This document shows, one piece after another, positions 1 through 8,436 of a stretch of 64,000 bases of DNA. Source of the DNA: Planctomycetota bacterium (GTDB taxonomy: Bacteria; Planctomycetota; UBA8742; UBA2392). The stretch lies in the NCBI GenBank assembly GCA_003576915.1, contig QEVF01000001.1:124001-188000 (forward strand), given 5' to 3'. The notes under the pieces were generated by a model that worked only from the letters and a program-made list of their open reading frames with translations, made no database searches and had not been told where the DNA came from. The first letter of the stretch is position 1; the number at the start of each line of letters is the position of its first letter. A program made the position numbers and the translations under genes.

Positions 1-1409
1 TCCGGCGGTTCAGCGGCCAGTGCATCCATGAACAGGGGATACAGCGGCAGGATCAGGTGAGCCGCAAAAGCCAAGGCCGAGCGCCGGCGGCTCGGGCTCT
101 TGAGTACAAGCCAGCCGCACTTGACGCGCCCGCCCGCATAGAGGGGTACTTCCAGTGCGTGGTGACTCTCACCATCAGACCCCAGTTTCAAGCGCCGCAC
201 GCCATCGCCGTCGTAGAGCGTCAGTGAACTCAGTTCCAGCAACTCAAGCAAGCGCAGCAATTGGGGGTCGGACAAAGCTCTTTGCGGGTCGGCATCGTCG
301 CCGGCTGCCAGCGCCTCGGCGATGTCGGTAGCAGGGCCCGCGGCAAGCAGGTTGCGCAGGGAAAGATAGCCGCCCAGATAATAGATCGCCCCGTAAAGAC
401 CCAGGGGCAGGGCCAGGGCTGCCGCGGTAAACATGGGTTCCCACCCGCAGAGCCAGGCCGCCGCGGCCGAGATGGCTGCCATAAGCACGAGAACTGCCGC
501 AGCGCGGCGCGAGCCGCCATCAAAGATCCAGAGCGCCACGTGGTGAATATGCCCGCGGTCCGGCCGAATGGGGCTGCGCCCTTGCAAGAGACGACGGAAA
601 AACACTGTCGTGACGTCCACGACAGGAAGCGACAGGAGCAAGAACAGGGGTGCGAGGTCGACGGCACCCTGGGGCGTCCGCACGGCCTTGAGCGCCAGCG
701 CCGCCGAAACAAACCCTATGAAGGTGCTGCCTGAATCTCCGAGGAACGATCGTGGACGGGCCAGGTTCCACCGAACAAAGGCCAGACATGCCGCAGCAAG
801 GGGCAGGGCCAGGGCGGCATCGGCCTGTCCTGCCAGCCATCCGAAGGCGGCGATGCCAGTAAGGGAGATGAATCCCAGCCCCGCGCACAGACCGTCAATG
901 CCGTCAATCAGGTTGAAGGCGTTGGTCAATGCCACGATGAACAACAGGGTCAGGGGCAAGGAAAGAACGCCCGTTTGAACCTCCGGCAGCCCAAAGAGCG
1001 CGACGGAATCGAACGAGAATCCCAGGGCCCAGGCCCATAGCGCAGCCAGCGCCTGGACTCCCAGCTTGGTTAGAGGCGCAATGCCGCGAATGTCATCCAG
1101 GGCGCCCAAAGCCAGCAGGGCGAAGGCCGGCAGAAGCAGATACACGTGGTCCAGCCGCGCCAGGTGGCCTTCGGAGCCAAGGGCTTGCGCGGCCAATTGC
1201 TCGGCCAGCAAAGCCACTAGCAGGCCGGCAGCCACTGTCAGGCCGCCCGAACGGGCCACCGTGTCTCCGTGAACCCCGCGAAGCTTGGGTACATCGACCA
1301 TACCAACGCGCCAAGCAAGGCGCCGCATCGCGCCGCCTATGCCCAGCGCGGTGGCTGCCGCAGCACCGATGCCGGCCAACAGCGGCAGATGGGGAATGAG
1401 GTCGGGCAT
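1..1409 (-). CDS. WecA/TagO/MraY-family undecaprenyl-phosphate glycosyl-1-phosphate transferase (3' end cut by window edge)
   Basis: The frame is open from ATG at 1409 to the left edge with no stop, about 469 codons. It encodes a multi-spanning membrane protein with the family hallmarks: ALDDIRG near residue 105, NAFNLIDGIDGL near 170 (the Asp-rich Mg/prenyl-phosphate site), FLGDSGS near 225 and RPDRGHIHH near 280. The family moves a sugar-1-phosphate from a UDP-sugar onto undecaprenyl phosphate, starting O-antigen, teichoic acid or capsule synthesis. RPDRGHIHH is typical of the WecA/TagO branch rather than MraY. After the membrane domain there is a soluble tail of more than 100 residues that I do not recognise. 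The start shares one base with the upstream stop (TGATG), so translation is probably coupled. The sugar specificity cannot be read. Confidence 0.88.
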   Translation of the reverse strand, partial: MPDLIPHLPLLAGIGAAAATALGIGGAMRRLAWRVGMVDVPKLRGVHGDTVARSGGLTVAAGLLVALLAEQLAAQALGSEGHLARLDHVYLLLPAFALLALGALDDIRGIAPLTKLGVQALAALWAWALGFSFDSVALFGLPEVQTGVLSLPLTLLFIVALTNAFNLIDGIDGLCAGLGFISLTGIAAFGWLAGQADAALALPLAAACLAFVRWNLARPRSFLGDSGSTFIGFVSAALALKAVRTPQGAVDLAPLFLLLSLPVVDVTTVFFRRLLQGRSPIRPDRGHIHHVALWIFDGGSRRAAAVLVLMAAISAAAAWLCGWEPMFTAAALALPLGLYGAIYYLGGYLSLRNLLAAGPATDIAEALAAGDDADPQRALSDPQLLRLLELLELSSLTLYDGDGVRRLKLGSDGESHHALEVPLYAGGRVKCGWLVLKSPSRRRSALAFAAHLILPLYPLFMDALAAEPP

Positions 1410-1843
1410 CACGATCCGAAGGTGAGCATCAGCAGGGCTGCCGCGCTGGCACAGGCCGTAAGCGAGATGGTCCACGCCGAGGCGGGCACGAGGCGGCGCA
1501 ACTGAAACACCGCGCCGCCGAACACCACGATATTCGCGGCAAAGCAGGTGGTGGCAAAGCCGATGATGAGGCTGGTGAAGTCCACACGATTCTGAGTGGC
1601 CACCGTGGTTCCCTGGCCGCTGACCAGCGTCGCCGAGCCCGGCGTCGAGAGCCCCATGTTGAAGCGCCCCAGATAGGCAACCAGCACGGCGAGCATGCCC
1701 AGGAGGCAAAGCGTGACACAGGACAAAGCGATCTCGCGCCCGTAGGCACGGATCTGGGTGGCCAGCCGCTCATGCAGCATGGCCTCTTCCACACGCCCTT
1801 CGGGGCGATCTTCCAGGAAGCGGGTGTTCAGTTCACCGGCCAT
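1409..1843 (-). CDS. Small three-TM membrane protein, possibly DUF2721-like
   Basis: This 144-residue protein has a charged N-terminus (about residues 1-35) and three hydrophobic segments near residues 38-58, 85-110 and 118-140. I chose the ATG at 1843, which has an AGGTGGG just upstream and overlaps the end of the carbamoyltransferase gene by 11 bp. An ATG at 1885 would overlap it much further. The layout resembles the DUF2721 family of three-helix proteins of unknown function, but I cannot confirm membership by eye. Its place between a carbamoyltransferase and a glycosyl-phosphate transferase, with overlapping ends on both sides, suggests a role linked to surface-polysaccharide assembly. 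That role is inference. Confidence 0.7.
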   Translation of the reverse strand: MAGELNTRFLEDRPEGRVEEAMLHERLATQIRAYGREIALSCVTLCLLGMLAVLVAYLGRFNMGLSTPGSATLVSGQGTTVATQNRVDFTSLIIGFATTCFAANIVVFGGAVFQLRRLVPASAWTISLTACASAAALLMLTFGS

Positions 1844-3641
1844 GACCCACCTGCACAGAGGAAGCCGTAGAGTCACTTGTAGCATGAATCCCGCGCTTAA
1901 TCAGGTGGCTCCCGAGCACCACGACGTCCATTTGTGTGCGCGCAAAGCAGTCCAATGCCTGCGCGGGCGTGCATACAATCGGCTCGTTTTCATTGAAACT
2001 GGTGTTCAGCAACACCCAGGTCCCCGTCTGGCGCCCGAACTCTGAAATCAGACCGTGGTAAAGCGGCAAGTCAGACTTGTGCACGGTCTGAACCCGGCCT
2101 GTGTGGTCTACATGGTCCACGGCGCAGAGTTCTGATCGTTTTTCGGGGCGCGTTCCATACACCATGAGCATGAAGGGCGAGTCGTGGCCGCTGTCAAAGT
2201 ACTCGCTCTGCCGCTCGGCAATCACGCTGGGGGCAAAGGGACGGAACGGTTCGCGGTGTTTGATGCGTGCATTCAGCAATTCCTTCATGCCGGGATGGCC
2301 CGGATGGGCCAGAATACTGCGTTGGCCCAGGGCGCGGGGTCCCCATTCCATCGCCCCCTGAAACCAGCCCACGACTTTGCCCTTGGCAAGCTCGCTGGCC
2401 GTATCGCACAGCAGATCGGGCTCCTCCTTCCTCACCACCTGTGACGGCGCCCCCCGCCCGGAATGCGCGAAGTCGCTGACCGCGCGGGCGATTTCCTGCT
2501 CCGAAAAGCGCGAACCCCATGCGCCATGGCGCATTTCAAAGCGCGGCTGCGAGGCTTGAACACTCAGCCAGCTGGCCACACCAACGGCCGTACCATCATC
2601 CCCTGCCGCCGGTTGCACATAAATGCGGCGGATCGGGGTTTCCCTCAGCAGCTTGCCGTTGGCCACGGAATTCAGCGCCACGCCACCCGCCAGGCAAAGG
2701 TCGGTGCAACCGGTCTTGGCGTGCAGGGCGCTGACTACATGGACGAAGGCCTGCTCCAGGCGCCGCTGGAGGCTGGCCGCAATGTCTCGCTCGCGCTGTG
2801 TAATCGTATCTGCCGGGCCGCGCGGACGGGGCTTGCCCAACTCAGCCTCGAGTTTGGCCGTGAACAGATGGTCATAGTGCGGGCTGCCGCGCTCGTCCAC
2901 CCCGGTTTCCACTCCCTGAGTGTGATGGTTGAAGTAACTGAGGTCCAGCTCGTAGCGACCGCCGCGAGTCAGGCGCAGCAACTTCTCAAAGAGCGCCATG
3001 TAGCGCGGCTCACCGTAGGGCGCCAGGCCCATGACTTTGCCTTCGTCGCCATAGCGGTCATAGCCGATGAACTGGCAGACGGCCGTATAGAGGATGCCCA
3101 GGCTGTGGGGATAGGTGATGCGCCACAACGGCCTGATGGTCGAACCCTCGCCCACGGCGGCGAGACAACTGGCAAAATCGCCAAATCCGTCCAGAGTAAG
3201 GACAGCCGCGCGGTCGAAGGGGCTGGCAAAAAAGGAGCTGGCCGCGTGACAGAGGTGATGCTCGACGCGCTTGACACGCGCCTTCAGGGCCGAGAGGGGC
3301 GACCCCACGGCGTCCACGAGCTGCTGCTCCAGGTTTCCCAGCCCGGCGCGGTCCTTGAGGCGTTTGCCGGCCACTTTGCTGATACCGGCGAGGTGCTTGA
3401 GCACATAGGCGGCCTTGGCGGCGAGGTTGGCCTTGGAGTCGCGGGCAATGCCGACCTGGTCAACGTCGGAAAGGCTTACGTTGGCGATGCGCAGCACCTC
3501 GGCCACGGCGAGGCTGGGAAAGCCGGCGCAGTGCTTGACCCGGTTGAGCCGCTCCTCGGCCACGGCAGCCACCAGCCTGCCATCAGCGTAGAGGGCTGCC
3601 GCGGCATCGGCGTGATGGGCATTGATGCCAAGGATGAGCAT
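1833..3641 (-). CDS. Carbamoyltransferase, NodU/CmcH/TobZ family
   Basis: This 602-residue enzyme is the full family length. The N-terminal Kae1-like domain begins MLILGINAHHADAA and carries the metal-binding HHLCHAASSFF near residue 115, then LTLDGFGD. The middle has CLAGGVALNSVANGKL. The C-terminal carbamoyltransferase domain has WGPRALGQRSILAHP and LLNTSFN. Family members carbamoylate a hydroxyl of a sugar or natural product using carbamoyl phosphate and ATP. Next to a WecA-like transferase, the likely substrate is a surface or secreted glycan (inference). I placed the start at ATG 3641 because the protein proper begins there; an in-frame ATG 17 codons upstream adds only a low-complexity stretch. 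A TATAAT lies 7 bases before this ATG, so the mRNA may be leaderless. Confidence 0.92.
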   Translation of the reverse strand: MLILGINAHHADAAAALYADGRLVAAVAEERLNRVKHCAGFPSLAVAEVLRIANVSLSDVDQVGIARDSKANLAAKAAYVLKHLAGISKVAGKRLKDRAGLGNLEQQLVDAVGSPLSALKARVKRVEHHLCHAASSFFASPFDRAAVLTLDGFGDFASCLAAVGEGSTIRPLWRITYPHSLGILYTAVCQFIGYDRYGDEGKVMGLAPYGEPRYMALFEKLLRLTRGGRYELDLSYFNHHTQGVETGVDERGSPHYDHLFTAKLEAELGKPRPRGPADTITQRERDIAASLQRRLEQAFVHVVSALHAKTGCTDLCLAGGVALNSVANGKLLRETPIRRIYVQPAAGDDGTAVGVASWLSVQASQPRFEMRHGAWGSRFSEQEIARAVSDFAHSGRGAPSQVVRKEEPDLLCDTASELAKGKVVGWFQGAMEWGPRALGQRSILAHPGHPGMKELLNARIKHREPFRPFAPSVIAERQSEYFDSGHDSPFMLMVYGTRPEKRSELCAVDHVDHTGRVQTVHKSDLPLYHGLISEFGRQTGTWVLLNTSFNENEPIVCTPAQALDCFARTQMDVVVLGSHLIKRGIHATSDSTASSVQVGHGR

Positions 3642-3648
3642 GGCAGGG

Positions 3649-3654
3649 ATTATA
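3649..3654 (-). promoter_or_regulatory. Perfect TATAAT -10 box immediately before the carbamoyltransferase start
   Basis: On the minus strand TATAAT ends 7 bases before the ATG at 3641, so transcription would begin at or next to the start codon. There is no Shine-Dalgarno sequence in that gap. A -35 match at the proper distance is poor (GGAGCC or TGGAGC). The gap to 3802 is a divergent promoter region shared with the antiporter gene; on the plus strand it contains TTGACA at 3753-3758 without a convincing partner. Confidence 0.4.
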
Positions 3655-3802
3655 GGAGCGAAACGGCCGGCGGCTCCAGCGTGCCCGCGCACCGGAGCGT
3701 GAAATTCGGCAAGCTGCCTGCTTCATGCGGGACGTGTACATCGAAAGAAAACTTGACAGTGGCGCTTGCGTCCGGACTAGGCGTTCCTACCCATGAAGCA
3801 GC

Positions 3803-5536
3803 ATGGCAAAGCTTAGTCCCGACGAAATCGTTCAGCTCTTCCTGGCCGTGGCCGCCCTGCTGGCCATGGGCCGTACCTTGGGCGAGTTGGTGCGCAAGCT
3901 GGGACAACCCTCCGTACTGGGCGAAATGCTCGCCGGTATCGTGTTGGGTCCCACAGTTCTGGGCGCCCTGGCCCCAGACGCCATGCACTACCTCTTTCCT
4001 GCTGCGGGCAACGTGCCGATTGCCCTGGATGCCCTGACCACCGTTGCCATTTCACTCTTCTTGCTGGTGGCCGGCATGGAAGTTGATCTCTCCACCATGT
4101 TCCGGCAGGGCCGCGTGGCCATCGGCGTGGGCTTTGGCAGCACGCTGTTGCCCTTCGCCCTCGGCTTTGTCGTTTTCTACTTCGGGGCCGCCAACGGCCA
4201 GTCCGACCAATCGAGCACTCTGATCTTCGCACTGTTCATGGCGACTGCGCTGTCGATATCCGCACTGCCGGTCATTGCCAAGACGCTGCTTGACCTGGGC
4301 ATGTACCGCAGCGACATCGGCATGCTGATCGTCGCCGTGGCTATTTTCAATGACCTCGTGGGCTGGATCGTATTCGCCCTGGTGCTGAGCCTGATGGGCG
4401 GCGGACATGGCCATCGCTTTGAGGTGGGTGAAACCGTACTGCTGACCCTTGGTTTTGCCGCAGCCATGCTCACCCTTGGCCGCTGGCTCATCAACGCGGT
4501 GCTGCCCTGGCTGCAGGCCCATTTGAGCTGGCCGGGCGGCGTGCTGGGTTTCGCGCTGACGATCACGCTCGCCGGTGCCGCCTTCACGGAGTGGATCGGC
4601 GTTCACGCCATCTTCGGCGCGTTCCTCGTGGGCGTTGCCCTGGGCGACTCCCAGCACTTGCGCGAGCGCACCCGCACGACCATCGACCAGTTCGTCTCCT
4701 TCGTTTTCGCGCCCCTGTTCTTTGCCAGCATCGGCCTGCGTGTGAACTTCGTGGCCGACTTCGACTGGGTTCTGGTCACCGTGGTGTTCCTGATCGCCTG
4801 CGCCGGCAAGATCATCGGCAGCGGCGTGGCGGCACGGCTGTTCGGAATGCCGGCGCGACAGAGCTGGGCCGTCGGCTTTGGTCTCAATGCGCGCGGCGCC
4901 ATGGAAATCATTCTGGGCCTACTCGCGCTTCAGGCCGGCCTGATCGACAACCGCATGTTCGTGGCACTGGTTGTCATGGCCCTGGGCACGTCGATGCTGG
5001 CCGGCCCGGTCATGCAGCGTCTGCTTCAGCGCAAAAAGTCGCGGCGCTTCACGGCACTGGTCGGCGCCGGCAGCTTTGTTCCTGAACTCCGCGCCACCGA
5101 TCGCTTCAAGGCCATCCTCGAACTGGTGCCTGTTTCCGGCGCCAAAGGCGTTGATCTTGCCAAGGTTGCCGATGCCGTCATCGAACGCGAGCGCCTCATT
5201 CCCACGGGTCTGGGCAACGGCATCGCATTGCCCCACGCGCGCATCAAGGGCCTGGCCTCACCTCAGATCGCCATGGGCATTTCGAAGCAGGGCATCGACT
5301 TTGACTCGCCCGATGGCGAGCCGGCCCACATCATCTGCGTGATTCTCACGCCGGAAGACGACCAGAACACGGCCCTGGAGCTATACCGCGACATTCTCTC
5401 CACGTTCAAGGACAAAGCCTTCCGCGAGAAGACGCTCCAGGTCAAGAATTACACCGAGCTTCTGGCCCTGCTCGCCAGCGTTACCGCGAACCACCCCGGC
5501 GAAGCAACCATCGCTCCCCCCGCGCCCGCCGGCTAG
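3803..5536 (+). CDS. CPA2/Kef-type cation:proton antiporter with C-terminal PTS EIIA (type 2) domain
   Basis: The protein has 577 residues. Residues about 1-400 form a Kef/NapA-like monovalent cation:proton antiporter with roughly 12 membrane segments and the characteristic LGEMLAGIVLGP near the start. Residues about 430-565 are a fructose/nitrogen-type EIIA domain, with the usual phosphorylatable histidine in GIALPHAR near residue 477. The TrkA-N domain normal for Kef proteins is absent and EIIA takes its place. EIIA domains receive phosphate from HPr/NPr, so antiport may respond to carbon or nitrogen PTS state; this is inferred from domain logic. The gene ends directly against the stop of the convergent mnmA gene. 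No PTS components lie nearby. Confidence 0.9.
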   Translation: MAKLSPDEIVQLFLAVAALLAMGRTLGELVRKLGQPSVLGEMLAGIVLGPTVLGALAPDAMHYLFPAAGNVPIALDALTTVAISLFLLVAGMEVDLSTMFRQGRVAIGVGFGSTLLPFALGFVVFYFGAANGQSDQSSTLIFALFMATALSISALPVIAKTLLDLGMYRSDIGMLIVAVAIFNDLVGWIVFALVLSLMGGGHGHRFEVGETVLLTLGFAAAMLTLGRWLINAVLPWLQAHLSWPGGVLGFALTITLAGAAFTEWIGVHAIFGAFLVGVALGDSQHLRERTRTTIDQFVSFVFAPLFFASIGLRVNFVADFDWVLVTVVFLIACAGKIIGSGVAARLFGMPARQSWAVGFGLNARGAMEIILGLLALQAGLIDNRMFVALVVMALGTSMLAGPVMQRLLQRKKSRRFTALVGAGSFVPELRATDRFKAILELVPVSGAKGVDLAKVADAVIERERLIPTGLGNGIALPHARIKGLASPQIAMGISKQGIDFDSPDGEPAHIICVILTPEDDQNTALELYRDILSTFKDKAFREKTLQVKNYTELLALLASVTANHPGEATIAPPAPAG

Positions 5537-6631
5537 TCAGGCAATCCAGCCGCCGCCCAGGCACTCCTCCGGGTCAAACTGCCGCTCGCCCGGCGCTGCA
5601 TAGAACACGGCGCACTGGCCGGGCGAAACTCCCTTTTCCGGCTCGTCAAAAAGCACGTCACAGGTGCCATCGCCCCGCGCAATCACCGTGGCGGGCGCCC
5701 CCCGGTGGCGATAGCGCACCTTGACCAGGGCGCGCAGCGACTCGCCGGTCGCGAGCCCCTCCAACGCAATCCAGTTCAACCGCTCCACTCTCATGGTGTG
5801 CAGGCTCAGGTCTTCTTCGTCGCCCACCACGACTGTGTTGGTCTGGGGTTCAAGGCGCACCACATAGTAGGCCCTCTCGGCGGCGATACCGATGCCGCGC
5901 CTCTGCCCGATGGTGAACTGGGCAACGCCGCCATGCTCGCCCAGGGGGCGGCCCCGGGTATCCACGATGGGTCCGGGCCGCAGGGCGGAAGGGTCGTGGC
6001 GCGCCACGACCGCGCGGTAGTCGCCCTCGGGCACAAAGCAGATCTCCATGCTTTCGGGCTTGTCGCGGGTCTTGAGCCTGAACTTGCTCGCCAGCTCACG
6101 CACCTGGGCCTTGGTCATCTCACCCAGCGGAAAACGCGCCATGGCCAACTGCCGCTGCGTAAGCCCGAACAGGTAGTAGGTCTGGTCCTTGTCGTGGTCC
6201 CGGCCGCGATAAAGCCGGTAGCGCCCGTCACGGAAGCCCGTTCGGGCATAGTGGCCCGTGGCCACGAACTCGGCGCCGAGCATCTCCGCGTAGTCGTAAA
6301 GCCTGCCGAACTTCAGGTCCGTGTTGCAGACGGCGCAGGGGTTTGGCGTGCGGCCACGCTTGTACTCAGCCACGAAGTAGTCAATGACCTGGCGGAACTC
6401 GTCAGAGAAGTTGAGCACGTAGAACTTCGCGCCCAGCTCATGGGCGACATAGCGGGCATCCATGGAGTCGCCCACGCTGCAGCAGCCCTGCTTTCCCTTC
6501 TCGGCGTGCTCGCCGCTTTGAACGCCGTTGCGCATGAACACGCCCACGAGTTCATGGCCCTGCTCCTTGAGCAGGGCCGCAGTGACGGAGGAATCCACAC
6601 CTCCGGACATGGCAACGAGTGCGAGCGACAT
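5537..6631 (-). CDS. mnmA: tRNA-specific 2-thiouridylase MnmA
   Basis: This 364-residue protein begins MSLALVAMSGGVDSSV, the PP-loop that adenylates tRNA. It has the catalytic cysteines in NPCAVCN near residue 105 and CFV near residue 200, plus the family motifs KDQTYYLF and TIGQRRGIG. MnmA adds sulphur to C2 of U34 in the Lys, Glu and Gln tRNAs, using sulphur relayed from a cysteine desulphurase. I chose ATG 6631 over an in-frame GTG two codons upstream because it fits the conserved N-terminus. It follows the DUF3810 gene on the same strand after about 50 bp and ends flush against the antiporter gene coming the other way. Confidence 0.96.
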   Translation of the reverse strand: MSLALVAMSGGVDSSVTAALLKEQGHELVGVFMRNGVQSGEHAEKGKQGCCSVGDSMDARYVAHELGAKFYVLNFSDEFRQVIDYFVAEYKRGRTPNPCAVCNTDLKFGRLYDYAEMLGAEFVATGHYARTGFRDGRYRLYRGRDHDKDQTYYLFGLTQRQLAMARFPLGEMTKAQVRELASKFRLKTRDKPESMEICFVPEGDYRAVVARHDPSALRPGPIVDTRGRPLGEHGGVAQFTIGQRRGIGIAAERAYYVVRLEPQTNTVVVGDEEDLSLHTMRVERLNWIALEGLATGESLRALVKVRYRHRGAPATVIARGDGTCDVLFDEPEKGVSPGQCAVFYAAPGERQFDPEECLGGGWIA

Positions 6632-6680
6632 GGGCACAACTCAGGTTCCCTGCAGTGGCTATGGCCCGGTTCAGGACCGG

Positions 6681-7946
6681 TCAGCGAGGCAGCTCAATCA
6701 CCGCGCTGCCTCCGTTGTTACGCGCAAACAGAATTATCAGCCCTTGGCTCGCTGCATAGGAGGCGACACCGCCCTTCACGCCCTGGCTCTTCAAGTAGGC
6801 GTCATTGACCGAGGCGCTTACCTCCTGGGCCGCCCCCTCATACTGCTGCCGCCACTCCCGCAAATAGTCCACATCGCGCTGCACGCCCGGCAGGCGCTGC
6901 TTCAACAGGGCCTGGGCGCGCGCGGCATCCCGCCGGTACAGTTCAGTCAACAGTTGCCTCTGGCCGAAAAGGTAGCCGGAGTAGCGGCTGAAGGCATCGT
7001 CACTCGAAATGCAGGCCAGATAGCCCAGGAAATTTGCCTCGTCCTCGCTGGTGATGCCGCGCTGATGGGCCTTTTCGTGCGCGATGATCTGGGGCTGGGT
7101 GAAGGCCGGCAGCAGGCGGTTGTAGTTGGCCTCCCCCGTCCAGGGGAAGTAGAAGCCCCCGATGCCCAGGTAGCACATGAGGACGCTGGCGGCCACGGGT
7201 TTGGCGCGTCCACGGGAGACCGCGAAGGACTCCTCGAGCGCGAGCCGCCTCTGGACGCGCTCAAAGCCGCGATCCAGCGCATCTTCGAAGGCCAGCGAGT
7301 CGGCGGGCGGAAAACTGGGGCGACCGAAGTCCTCGCTGCCCATGGCCTGCATGTAGTTGTCGTTGGCAGCCTGTACGAGCTGTTCACACAGCCGGGCCAG
7401 TTCATCCGTCTGCCGCGCGTACTCGGCGTCCCCGGAAGGCGTCTCAACAGCCTTCCAGCCCAGGCGCAGAGGAAGGGGGGCCCGCGCGTAGTTCAAGCCC
7501 CAGGCCAGATAGAACGTCAGCGCCACCACAGCCGCAAAGGCCCAGAAGCGGAAGAACCCACCGGCGATGGCGTTGAGAATCCTGCGCTTGCGCTGGAACA
7601 CGTGCACCGCCGCCACGAACCCGGGCAAGAAAAGGTAGACGGTCGCCGCCAGCAGTACCACTTCGGCCAGGCTTGTGGGCACAAACCCGGAGACAAAGGC
7701 CAGTCCACTGGCGATGGAGTGCCCCAAGCCCTGAGCGTAGACGTTTTCCACAAACTCGGCAGATTGCGCCGCGGCCCAGCTAGCCCCCATCAGGGCCAGG
7801 CAGACAAGAATGACCAGACCGCGCCGCCTGAGGCGCGGCGGCCGGTCCTTCTCCATGGCCTCGTCCGGCGTAAAGAGGGCAAACACGCCAAAGGGCAGGG
7901 GATCCTTGGGATTGCGGAAATTCGTGGTTTCGCCGGGCTCGCCCAT
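6681..7946 (-). CDS. DUF3810 membrane protein with a HExxH-type motif
   Basis: This 421-residue protein has a cytoplasmic N-terminus and about three membrane segments within residues 40-165. A soluble region follows, with IAHEKAHQRGI near residue 290 and ANFLGYLAC shortly after. HEKAH fits the zinc-metallopeptidase pattern HExxH, and this pattern with a downstream E/N-rich helix is the DUF3810 signature as I know it. The function of the family is unestablished; a membrane-tethered metalloprotease is plausible. An alternative ATG 30 codons in (7856) would start MEKDRPPR just before the first membrane segment. It lies upstream of mnmA on the same strand and is divergent from the tmRNA gene. Confidence 0.82.
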   Translation of the reverse strand: MGEPGETTNFRNPKDPLPFGVFALFTPDEAMEKDRPPRLRRRGLVILVCLALMGASWAAAQSAEFVENVYAQGLGHSIASGLAFVSGFVPTSLAEVVLLAATVYLFLPGFVAAVHVFQRKRRILNAIAGGFFRFWAFAAVVALTFYLAWGLNYARAPLPLRLGWKAVETPSGDAEYARQTDELARLCEQLVQAANDNYMQAMGSEDFGRPSFPPADSLAFEDALDRGFERVQRRLALEESFAVSRGRAKPVAASVLMCYLGIGGFYFPWTGEANYNRLLPAFTQPQIIAHEKAHQRGITSEDEANFLGYLACISSDDAFSRYSGYLFGQRQLLTELYRRDAARAQALLKQRLPGVQRDVDYLREWRQQYEGAAQEVSASVNDAYLKSQGVKGGVASYAASQGLIILFARNNGGSAVIELPR

Positions 7947-7997
7947 AACCTGAGTTTAGCACAAGCGGCGGGGGATTACGCAAAAGCGGAAAACCGT

Positions 7998-8003
7998 TAC
8001 AAT
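7998..8003 (+). promoter_or_regulatory. Putative -10 box (TACAAT) for the tmRNA gene
   Basis: TACAAT lies about 25 bases before the mature tmRNA 5' end. That predicts a short 5' leader that RNase P would remove. No good -35 match is seen at 16-18 bases upstream, so support rests on the -10 and its position. Confidence 0.4.
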
Positions 8004-8027
8004 GCCGGGGTCTTTGACAACTTTGCT

Positions 8028-8385
8028 GGGGGCGATCGGTATCGACCGTAAGGACCCGGTGGCAGGGAAGGGTGTCGAGGATGTCAGTGACCTCGTTAAA
8101 TATCTGGCACAACACAAATGCCGACAACAGTCCGGCTTATGCTCTCGCAGCCTAACTAGTGCTCCGAGCGCGTTGCGGTTCGTGTCTGTAGGACCGTAAG
8201 GCGAAACTACTCACAGGCTGGCGTCAGGCTGTGTCTCAGGGCCTGACGTGAGATCTCACTGCGGCTGGCGTTTGCGGCGTGTGCCGCATGATGGCGCAAA
8301 CGCGAGATCAAACAGGCGGCTACGCACCTAGATGCCCCGCCATCATCTTGACGGCACGCGGGTTCGATTCCCGCCGCCTCCACCA
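8028..8385 (+). ncRNA. ssrA: Transfer-messenger RNA (tmRNA, ssrA), one-piece
   Basis: The 5' end GGGGGCG pairs with CGCCTCC near the 3' end to make the alanine-type acceptor stem. It is followed by A and an encoded CCA (8383-8385). GGTTCGATTCC at 8361-8371 is the T-arm. Between them lies the tag reading frame at 8120-8152, GCC GAC AAC AGT CCG GCT TAT GCT CTC GCA GCC, then TAA, giving ADNSPAYALAA. tmRNA rescues ribosomes stalled on broken mRNAs and marks the nascent chain for proteolysis; the ALAA end is the usual ClpXP degron. The gene is single-piece, not permuted. A terminator follows 10 bases later. I chose the GCC resume codon by fit to the conserved tag end. Confidence 0.96.
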
Positions 8386-8394
8386 TATATTGGC

Positions 8395-8424
8395 GCGCCC
8401 CGCTCAGGCGGGGCGCTTTCATTT
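8395..8424 (+). terminator. Intrinsic terminator of the tmRNA gene
   Basis: A 9-bp GC stem (8395-8403 with 8408-8416) has a TCAG loop and is followed by TTTCATTT. The same interrupted T tail follows two other terminators in this window. Confidence 0.9.
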
Positions 8425-8436
8425 CGCGGAGCACTC

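Noticed and set aside
2463..4037. 524-codon plus-strand frame across the carbamoyltransferase and antiporter starts
   Set aside because: It overlaps two well-supported genes and a promoter region and shows no domain.
8332..8436. Upstream extension of the DUF1579 gene
   Set aside because: It would begin within the tmRNA and run through the terminator.
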